From CALCKU01 sp964534845 (GTDB taxonomy: Bacteria > Pseudomonadota > Alphaproteobacteria > Caulobacterales > Maricaulaceae), in assembly GCA_964534845.1 (NCBI GenBank), contig CAZHPV010000098.1, positions 1 to 5,878 of the forward strand: DNA of 5,878 nt, given 5' to 3'. The notes below the pieces were generated by a model. That model was not told where the DNA came from, searched no databases, and worked only from the letters and a program-made list of their open reading frames with translations. The translations under genes were made by a program, and so were the position numbers. Below, piece after piece: positions 1 to 5,403 of the stretch (positions within the stretch are counted from its first letter, which is position 1; every line of letters starts with the position of its first letter).

Positions 1-1
1 T

Positions 2-181
2 CTCAGTGTTTTATCTGGGGAACTCGCCGTGACCGTAGGGACTGAACGCAAAATCGTTAAAACTGGCGAGACATTGCGTTACCGTGCGGATCAAGACCAT
101 ATTATCGAAAATATCGGCGATACAGACGCTCATGCCACCATGGTAAACATACTGGCCCATTCTGTACGCATGAATAATTAG
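2..181 (+). CDS. C-terminal part of a cupin-domain protein, probably an XRE/HTH-cupin transcriptional regulator (5' end outside window)
   Basis: An open frame enters from the left edge and gives 59 residues before the TAG at 179-181. The visible part reads as the last strands of a small beta-barrel cupin. VLSGELAVTVG (residues 3-13) resembles the 'vleGeLelrvg' strand pair of cupin_2 domains. It is followed by a turn with KTGETLRYRADQDH and then H33-x3-N37, which matches the end of cupin motif 2 (H-x3-N). The hydrophobic last strand is MVNILAHS (47-54). In bacteria this tail, ending a few residues after the barrel, is typical of regulators with an N-terminal XRE helix-turn-helix and a C-terminal cupin sensor domain. 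The DNA-binding half is not in the window, so the regulator call is inference, and a free-standing small cupin protein is the alternative. The gene runs in the same direction as thrC, 125 bp upstream of it. No terminator hairpin is visible after the stop. Confidence 0.7.
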   Translation, partial: LSVLSGELAVTVGTERKIVKTGETLRYRADQDHIIENIGDTDAHATMVNILAHSVRMNN

Positions 182-200
182 CGCCTAACAGCCATATAAT
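171..200 (+). promoter_or_regulatory. Candidate promoter for the thrC operon
   Basis: A perfect TATAAT hexamer lies at 195-200, just after the stop of the cupin gene. At 18-bp spacing the -35 position (171-176, TGAATA) matches TTGACA at only three of six bases. Transcription would start near 207 and leave an untranslated leader of about 100 nt before the thrC ATG at 307. The hexamer is seen directly; promoter function is inferred from its position ahead of an operon. Confidence 0.35.
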
Positions 201-241
201 CTCTCCCCGTTCCTAAATTCCCCTTTAGTCTGGCGGGTATG

Positions 242-263
242 TGCGATTTATCTTGCGATTTAT
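242..263 (+). repeat. Short tandem direct repeat in the thrC leader
   Basis: The 10-mer TGCGATTTAT occurs at 242-251 and again at 254-263, so the two copies start 12 bp apart. It lies in the 125-bp gap upstream of thrC, downstream of the TATAAT box at 195-200. It could be a paired half-site for a regulator or simple slippage. No known operator consensus is recognised. Confidence 0.6.
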
Positions 264-268
264 ATGGA

Positions 269-288
269 TCGGGGTAGAACGTCCCCGA
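269..288 (+). other. Small hairpin in the thrC leader
   Basis: The arms TCGGGG (269-274) and CCCCGA (283-288) pair perfectly over 6 bp around an 8-nt loop, ending 18 nt before the thrC start codon. No T-run follows, so it is not an intrinsic terminator. No leader peptide rich in Thr or Ile codons is visible, so classical thr-operon attenuation is not supported. It may affect translation initiation of thrC. Confidence 0.4.
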
Positions 289-306
289 AAACCTACGTGG
301 CCTATT

Positions 307-1659
307 ATGAATTATCACTCGCATAAAAATCCCGACGTAAAAGCCCTCTTTAGTGAAGCTTTATTGGCAAGCTTGGCACCGGATGGCGGCTTATGGATGC
401 CCGATAAAATTCCGGCATTTGATGACAAGGCCCAAGCTAAGATGGCCGCCATGTCTTTTGCGGATTGTGCCGCCTCACTGGCGAGGTTTTTTGTCGATGA
501 TAGCTTTTCTAACGCCGATATAGTCCATTTATGTCGGGATGCTTACGATTTCGATGTCCCGTTAAAAACCGCGTCAGGCCAGATACTTGACCCCGCCACT
601 CCGGAAATAGCCGATAGCTATTTCCTTGAACTCTTTCACGGTCCCACACTGGCTTTTAAGGATTTTGCTGCCCGTTTTATGGGGCGTGCCGCCAGCCATC
701 TTATGGGAAAGACCCAGCAAGAGAGAACTATTCTCGTCGCCACTTCAGGTGATACAGGCGGGGCTATCGGAGATGCTTTCCTTAATCAGGAGGGCATTAA
801 AGTCTATATTTTATTCCCTAAAAACGGCGTTAGTCTCGTTCAGGAACAACAACTCTGTACTATGGGGTCAGCGAATTCAAATGTGAAAGCCATCGCCATA
901 GACGGTACATTTGATGATTGCCAGAAGCTGGTGAAAGAGGCTTTTGCAAACAAGACATTGACTCAAAAACACAACCTCATGTCGGCAAATTCCATTAATG
1001 TTGGCCGGGTTATCCCGCAGAGCTTTTATTATTTCTGGACGAGCCTGCAATTAAGGGCTGCTTTTCCGGGCCTACCTATCGCCTATTCAATACCTTCAGG
1101 CAATTTAGGCAATCTGACAGGTGGATTGATCGCGCGCAAAATGGGCGCACCAATAGACCGCTTCATTGTCGGAAATAATGCCAATGATCCTTTCGTGGAT
1201 TATCTCAAATCCGGTGATTATACCCCGCGAGCGTCAGTCCCGACCCTTTCAAATGCTATGGATATCGGACGACCCAATAACTTCCCGCGGATTTTATCGC
1301 TTTTCAATAATGCCTATAAAGACATTGATGCGATATGTTGGGGTGCCTCCTTTACCGATGACGAAACCGAACGCCATATGCGCCGCTTCTTTAATGAAAC
1401 CGGCTACGTAATGTGTCCCCATACCACAATTGGCCATTTGGCTATGCAGGCTTTCGCCGCAGATATTGATGTCCCCTTCCTGCAAGTCACCGTGGCAACA
1501 GCGCATGCTGCAAAATTCGCCGATAGTGTCGAACGTATTTTACATGAAGATATCACATTGCCACCCGCTCTGGCAGCGGTGATGGATAAAACCAAACGTC
1601 AGCATGTAATGGAACCATCGATTGAAAATCTCTCGGATTATCTGGACGCAAACGCCTAA
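307..1659 (+). CDS. thrC: Threonine synthase (PLP-dependent)
   Basis: This cytoplasmic enzyme converts O-phospho-L-homoserine and water to L-threonine and phosphate, the last step of threonine synthesis. From the ATG at 307 it is 450 residues, normal for the long proteobacterial ThrC class (E. coli 428). The N-terminus (MNYHSHKNPDVKALFSEALL, then LAPDGGLWMP) matches the family's N-terminal domain. The PLP Schiff-base lysine is K118 in TLAFKDFA. The PLP-fold motifs are all present: SGDTGGA (147-153), NSINVGR (228-234), PSGNLGN (263-269, phosphate-binding loop), DIGRPNNFPR (319-328), PHTTIGH (371-377) and ATAHAAKF (397-404). An in-frame GTG at 241 would add 22 residues, but that stretch is basic and unlike any ThrC N-terminus, so 307 is preferred. 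The Shine-Dalgarno is weak (GG at 299-300). The stop overlaps the start of the next gene by one base (TAATG), so the two are almost certainly one operon. Confidence 0.96.
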   Translation: MNYHSHKNPDVKALFSEALLASLAPDGGLWMPDKIPAFDDKAQAKMAAMSFADCAASLARFFVDDSFSNADIVHLCRDAYDFDVPLKTASGQILDPATPEIADSYFLELFHGPTLAFKDFAARFMGRAASHLMGKTQQERTILVATSGDTGGAIGDAFLNQEGIKVYILFPKNGVSLVQEQQLCTMGSANSNVKAIAIDGTFDDCQKLVKEAFANKTLTQKHNLMSANSINVGRVIPQSFYYFWTSLQLRAAFPGLPIAYSIPSGNLGNLTGGLIARKMGAPIDRFIVGNNANDPFVDYLKSGDYTPRASVPTLSNAMDIGRPNNFPRILSLFNNAYKDIDAICWGASFTDDETERHMRRFFNETGYVMCPHTTIGHLAMQAFAADIDVPFLQVTVATAHAAKFADSVERILHEDITLPPALAAVMDKTKRQHVMEPSIENLSDYLDANA

Positions 1660-2312
1660 TGCAGCTTTCGGAACAGGATTTTCATCAACGTTTTAAAACC
1701 GGCAAACTCAGAATTGCTTTTATTGGCATGTCCAATATTGGCAAAAGCTACACAGCCAACCGATTAGCGAAACATTATGGGTTTGAACGTATCGAGGTTG
1801 ATAATCTCATCTGGCAAAGCCTTGGTTACCGTTCAATGGCCGAACTCGCCACCTGGCAGGGCCAGCCCTATGAAGCCGGTTATGCTGAACGCGAAGCAAA
1901 ATCCATAGAGCTCGAAAGCCAAGCTCTCAACACTGCCATGGATCACGCCCAAAGCCGCTCGGTCGGGAATGTCATCATCGACACACCCGGCAGTGTGATT
2001 TACACCGCGAAAACCGCACTGGAGCGTCTGAAGTCCGAGTTTTTAATCGTGCATATCAAAGCGGGTCCAAATGATATTGAGCGCTTAAAACAAGACTATT
2101 TTGAAAACCCGAAACCCCTTGTCTGGGCAGGCCATTACAAGGCCAATAAAAACCTGTCCGAGCAGGAAAATATTCTGGCTTGCTACCCCGACCTACTGGC
2201 GTCACGCGCCAAGCATTATGCCGAACTTAGCGATATAACATTAGACTCTGGATTTATTATAAATCCAGATTTATCACCAGAAGCCATTTTTACAAAAATT
2301 TCAAAAGGTTAG
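1659..2312 (+). CDS. P-loop NTPase/kinase of shikimate-kinase-like fold, coupled to thrC
   Basis: The product is a soluble protein of 217 residues with no signal peptide. A strand (RIAFIG, 18-23) leads into a Walker A loop, GMSNIGKS (23-30), and a helix. Then comes a conserved acidic position, D48 in EVDNLIW, where AroK-type kinases carry their substrate/Mg aspartate. A second strand, VIIDTPGS (105-112), stands where shikimate kinases have the TGGG substrate loop. The segment ERLKQDYFENPKPLVW (141-156) resembles the LID and the 'RPLL' region. A helical tail, YPDLLASRAKHYAEL (176-190), matches the usual C-terminal helix that holds an Arg and aromatic residues. The GGG signature is replaced, so shikimate is unlikely to be the substrate. 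The protein is about 45 residues longer than AroK. The start codon overlaps the thrC stop, and the only SD-like GGA is 12 nt away, so translation probably depends on thrC. A role linked to threonine or phosphohomoserine metabolism is inferred from context only; the true substrate is unknown. Confidence 0.85.
   Translation: MQLSEQDFHQRFKTGKLRIAFIGMSNIGKSYTANRLAKHYGFERIEVDNLIWQSLGYRSMAELATWQGQPYEAGYAEREAKSIELESQALNTAMDHAQSRSVGNVIIDTPGSVIYTAKTALERLKSEFLIVHIKAGPNDIERLKQDYFENPKPLVWAGHYKANKNLSEQENILACYPDLLASRAKHYAELSDITLDSGFIINPDLSPEAIFTKISKG
2247..2269 (+). repeat. Perfect 10-bp inverted repeat near the 3' end of the P-loop gene
   Basis: The arms TCTGGATTTA (2247-2256) and TAAATCCAGA (2260-2269) are exact reverse complements around a 3-nt loop (TTA). 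The hairpin lies inside the coding region, 41 nt before the end of its stop codon, and encodes the linker DSGFIINPD. It is followed by TTTAT, not a real U-tract. It could slow or partly terminate transcription from either side of this convergent junction. The structure is certain as sequence; the function is unknown. Confidence 0.75.
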
Positions 2313-2337
2313 AACCGGGTTTTAATTGTTTTTGACT

Positions 2338-3348
2338 CTACACGAATAATCTTTCGCGGGCAATTTTCGCCAAGAGTTCAATATGGTCATTTTGCGTATT
2401 CAAACAGGGAATAAAGCTGAAATTCTGCCCGCCATTTTCTAGAAAAATATGCCGTCCTTCAATATTGATTTCCTCGAGTGTTTCGAGGCAATCAGCAGAA
2501 AAGCCGGGCGTTATCACGCAAATATTTTTTACCCCTTGCGAAGGCAGAGCCTCAAATGTCTTGTCTGTATAGGGCTGCAACCATTCTTTAGGACCGAAAC
2601 GGGATTGAAACGTCGAACGCAATTGCTTTTCTGAATAGCCCAGATAATCACGCAAGAGCCTTGATGTTTCCAGACATTCTTCTTGATAGGGATCGCCTTT
2701 ATCCACATAGGATTGGGGTAAGCCATGATAGGATACTAAGACAAGATCAGGCGTCCATGTCAAACGTCCCAAATGCGTACGAACACTTTCGCCCAATGCC
2801 GCAATATAGTCAGGGTCTTCATAATAGTTTCGTATAAAGCGCAGCTCAGGTACGTCTGCCTGCGTTTTCATAGCTTTCGCGACGCCGTCAAAAACAGACG
2901 CCGTCGTAGCGCCGGCAAATTGCGGATAAAGCGGTAGGACACCGATCTGGCTTATCCCCTCAGCGCTGAAGCGCTCAAAAGCGGACGCAATGGAGGGTTG
3001 ACCATACCGCATAGCCATTTCAACATGCACATTCTCACCTGCCAATAAATCACCAACGGCTTTGCTTTGCGCGCGGGTAATCCGCACGAGAGGCGCCTCT
3101 CCCCATCCCGTCTTAGCATCGCCGCCCTTCCCGTCCGGCTCTGTCCATATACTGGCATAAACTTTTGCCGTTCTCGCAGGCCGCGTGCGTAAAATAATAC
3201 CGTGCAATACTGGGCACCATATCCAGCGGGACGTATCGACAACGCGGTAATCATGCAAAAATTCAGCAAGGTATCGACGCACGGCTTTTTTAGTCGGCGC
3301 TTGCGGTGATCCTAGATTCACCAAGAGTAATCCGCGTTTAGCTGTCAT
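2338..3348 (-). CDS. hemH: Ferrochelatase (protoporphyrin/coproporphyrin ferrochelatase family)
   Basis: The enzyme inserts Fe(II) into protoporphyrin IX at the end of heme synthesis, in the cytoplasm or loosely at the inner membrane. It is 336 residues (E. coli about 320). It opens with the hallmark GLLLVNLGSP (6-15), followed by VRRYLAEFLHDYRVVD (23-38). The family core motifs are AMRYGQPSI (112-120) and VLPLYPQFAGATTAS (137-151). The catalytic metal-site residues are H208 in SYHGLP and E289 in DCLETLEEI. FQSRFGPKEWLQPYTD (247-262) is also diagnostic. Only one cysteine (C315) lies in the C-terminal tail, so the C-terminal [2Fe-2S] cluster of some ferrochelatases is absent. A Gly/Lys-rich insertion of about a dozen residues (around 71-83, after YASIWTE) precedes the APL that replaces the usual SPL. 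The ATG has a good SD (AAGG, 7 nt upstream). The gene converges on the thrC pair with a 25-bp gap and diverges from the peptidase. Confidence 0.97.
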   Translation of the reverse strand: MTAKRGLLLVNLGSPQAPTKKAVRRYLAEFLHDYRVVDTSRWIWCPVLHGIILRTRPARTAKVYASIWTEPDGKGGDAKTGWGEAPLVRITRAQSKAVGDLLAGENVHVEMAMRYGQPSIASAFERFSAEGISQIGVLPLYPQFAGATTASVFDGVAKAMKTQADVPELRFIRNYYEDPDYIAALGESVRTHLGRLTWTPDLVLVSYHGLPQSYVDKGDPYQEECLETSRLLRDYLGYSEKQLRSTFQSRFGPKEWLQPYTDKTFEALPSQGVKNICVITPGFSADCLETLEEINIEGRHIFLENGGQNFSFIPCLNTQNDHIELLAKIARERLFV

Positions 3349-3432
3349 CTTAATGCCTTAGCCATTAATCCGGGCCGATAATAGCCGAAAAATTCAGCCC
3401 AACTATTGACGCCCTTATGAGGATGTTTACCA
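3349..3432. promoter_or_regulatory. Divergent control region between hemH and the M2 peptidase gene
   Basis: The two genes diverge here, so both promoters should lie in this stretch or just inside its right flank. On the minus strand a dyad, TTAATG-GCTAAGG-CATTAA (3368 down to 3350), ends one base before the hemH ATG and carries the hemH SD (AAGG) in its loop. A possible hemH -10 (TATTAT on the minus strand, 3383-3378) has no good -35. On the plus strand TTGACG (3406-3411) is a good -35 hexamer, but no convincing -10 follows at 16-18 bp. No Irr, Fur or heme-responsive box is recognised. Promoter assignments are tentative. Confidence 0.4.
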
Positions 3433-3466
3433 ATGGATTCGGTAACTCAAATAGTTCATATTACTT

Positions 3467-3470
3467 GGAA
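3467..3470 (+). promoter_or_regulatory. Ribosome binding site supporting the 3478 start of the peptidase
   Basis: GGAA lies 7 nt before the ATG at 3478, a workable Shine-Dalgarno for the start that gives a standard lipoprotein signal. A competing GAGGA (3419-3423) lies 9 nt before the in-frame ATG at 3433. That upstream site is stronger by sequence, so the start is not fully settled. Confidence 0.4.
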
Positions 3471-3477
3471 CCCTATT

Positions 3478-5343
3478 ATGCAACGCTTCCTCATGACAAC
3501 GGCCGCTATATCGACACTTTTGCTGGCGGCCTGTAATCAGGCGGAAACAGACAATCTCACGCCGTCAAATACCGTCTCGGCAAGTAACGTAACGGAACTC
3601 ACCCAAGAGCCGAAAGAACCAACAGTTCAGGAAGCTAAGGAGTTTCTTGAACAGGCTGAGAGAGATATTGTCGAGCAAGCTGCTTATGTCTACCGAGCTG
3701 AATGGGTAAAGGCGAATTTCATCACTGAGGATACAAAATGGTTAGCCTCAAAATTAGGTGCGAAATATTCTAAGTTGAGCACCCGCCTTTCTAATCAAGC
3801 TAAAAGATTTAACGATCTGTCCTTACCCGTTGATATGCAACGCAAAATGGACGGCCTGAAACGCGGCAGCTATTTCCCGGCACCTGACAAGGAAGGAGCC
3901 GCGGAAGACCTTTCCGATATAATGACCTCTCTGGATGCAAAATATGGCACAGGAAAGTTTGATTATAATGGCGAGACTATTTCATTATTTGAAGCCTCGG
4001 ACTTGATGGCGAAATTGCGGGACCCGCAAGAACTGCAAAAAGTCTGGGAAGGCTGGCGAACAATATCACCTGATATGAAAAGCGAATACGCCGATATGGT
4101 CGACATCATCAATGAAGGCTCTCGTGAACTGGGTTATAAAGATACAGGCGCATTATGGCGGGGCGGATATGATATGGAGGCCGATGCCTTTACCGAAGAG
4201 TCAGACAGATTATGGGGGCAAGTTAAACCCCTATATGACGAGTTATATTGTCATGTTAAAACCAAGCTAAATGACAAATACGGCGATGAAATCGTGCCCT
4301 TGGACCAGCCAGTTCGCGCAGACCTCTTTGGTAATATGTGGGCGCAGAGTTGGGATAATATTTACGACATAGTCGCCCCCGATCTGGGCGGCGAAGATGT
4401 GGACTTGACCAAGCTCCTTGAGGAAAAGGAATATGACGCTATTAAAATGGTCAAGACGGGTGAAAATTTTTTCTCGTCATTAGGCTTTGAACCGCTGCCA
4501 GAAACCTTTTGGGAGCGTTCCCTCATCACTAAACCCCGCGACCGCGAGGTTGTCTGTCACGCCTCCGCATGGGATATTGACGACAGAGATGATATTCGCA
4601 TTAAGATGTGCACAAAGGTCAATGCCGAAGATTTTGTAACCGTCCATCACGAGCTGGGTCATAACTATTATCAACGCGCCTATAAGGACCAACCTGTCTT
4701 TTATAAAGACGGCGCCAATGATGGTTTTCATGAAGCTATCGGGGACTTAATTGCCTTGTCGATCACGCCTGACTATCTTGTGAAAATCGGACTGCTTGAT
4801 GAAAAGGACGTTCCGGGTGAAGACGCGGAGCTTGCTCTATTGATGAAAGAGGCTCTGGATAAAATTGCCTTCCTGCCTTTTGGACTACTCGTCGATCAAT
4901 GGCGTTGGAAAGTCTTTAGCGGCGAATATAGCCCCTCTGAATATAATTCAGGCTGGTGGGCGCTAAGGGAAAAATACCAAGGCATTCGTCCTCCGTCGCC
5001 GCGACCAGGTAATGCGTTTGACCCGGGCGCTAAATACCATATTCCCGGCAACACTCCCTATATGCGATATTTTCTCGCCCGTATTTTACAATTCCAGTTT
5101 CACAAAGCAGCCTGCGATATGGCGGGTTACGAAGGCGCGCTGCATAAGTGCTCCATTTATGGCAATAAAGATGTCGGTGAACGCCTTGATGCCATGTTAA
5201 AACTGGGGGCATCAAAGCCATGGCAAGAGGCTCTGGAAACCTTTACAGGTACGCGCGATATGGACGGTTCGGCTATCGTTGAATATTTTGCGCCGCTCAT
5301 GACATATTTGCAGGCAGAAAATAAAGACCGCAATTGCAATTAG
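3478..5343 (+). CDS. M2 family (angiotensin-converting-enzyme-like) zinc peptidyl-dipeptidase, lipoprotein
   Basis: This predicted lipoprotein exopeptidase releases C-terminal dipeptides from oligopeptides outside the cytoplasm. From the ATG at 3478 it has 621 residues. A lipoprotein signal peptide (residues 1-18, MQRFLMTT then a hydrophobic core) ends in the lipobox LAAC with C19 as lipidated residue. The +2 residue is Asn, so outer-membrane sorting is plausible. A low-complexity acidic linker (about 20-50) precedes an all-helical catalytic domain. The zinc site is HELGH (H391, E392, H395) with E419 in GFHEAIGD as third ligand, at the ACE spacing. Substrate-site counterparts of ACE are H361 (CHASAWD), K519 and H521 (AKYHIP), and Y528, R530 and Y531 (PYMRY); this Arg matches the chloride-binding Arg of ACE. 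Two ACE disulfides are retained, C360-C378 and C546-C558. LPFGLLVDQWRW and YRYF/QFQFH regions are very close to animal ACE. An in-frame ATG at 3433 would add 15 residues ahead of the signal peptide. The next gene follows 60 bp later on the same strand. Confidence 0.93.
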   Translation: MQRFLMTTAAISTLLLAACNQAETDNLTPSNTVSASNVTELTQEPKEPTVQEAKEFLEQAERDIVEQAAYVYRAEWVKANFITEDTKWLASKLGAKYSKLSTRLSNQAKRFNDLSLPVDMQRKMDGLKRGSYFPAPDKEGAAEDLSDIMTSLDAKYGTGKFDYNGETISLFEASDLMAKLRDPQELQKVWEGWRTISPDMKSEYADMVDIINEGSRELGYKDTGALWRGGYDMEADAFTEESDRLWGQVKPLYDELYCHVKTKLNDKYGDEIVPLDQPVRADLFGNMWAQSWDNIYDIVAPDLGGEDVDLTKLLEEKEYDAIKMVKTGENFFSSLGFEPLPETFWERSLITKPRDREVVCHASAWDIDDRDDIRIKMCTKVNAEDFVTVHHELGHNYYQRAYKDQPVFYKDGANDGFHEAIGDLIALSITPDYLVKIGLLDEKDVPGEDAELALLMKEALDKIAFLPFGLLVDQWRWKVFSGEYSPSEYNSGWWALREKYQGIRPPSPRPGNAFDPGAKYHIPGNTPYMRYFLARILQFQFHKAACDMAGYEGALHKCSIYGNKDVGERLDAMLKLGASKPWQEALETFTGTRDMDGSAIVEYFAPLMTYLQAENKDRNCN

Positions 5344-5403
5344 CGTAAAGGCAAATCCATCACAGTTAACGGATCGGAAAGACTTTTAACCCAAATATGG
5401 CCT
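5344..5403 (+). other. Short spacer between the peptidase and the receiver-domain gene
   Basis: These 60 bp hold no hairpin with a T-run, so termination after the peptidase is not evident and read-through into the next gene is possible. A GGAAAG purine stretch at 5376-5381 is 22 nt from the next ATG, too far for a standard ribosome binding site. No convincing promoter is visible. Confidence 0.4.

Noticed and set aside
241..306. In-frame GTG start at 241 adding 22 residues to ThrC
   Set aside because: The extra residues are hydrophobic/basic and do not resemble any ThrC N-terminus, and the region carries repeats and a hairpin typical of a leader. The family's usual N-terminus begins at the ATG at 307.
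2313..2337. Bidirectional terminator in the 25-bp gap between the P-loop gene and hemH
   Set aside because: There is a TTTT-rich stretch but no GC-rich stem; only GGTT-AG-AACC near 2307-2316 can pair, which is too short.
2952..3269. 105-codon open frame overlapping hemH on the same strand in another frame
   Set aside because: HemH in this stretch has unmistakable family motifs; the alternative frame has none.
3361..3432. Irr/Fur-type iron box controlling hemH
   Set aside because: No sequence close to the known alphaproteobacterial iron-control element or Fur box consensus is visible on either strand.
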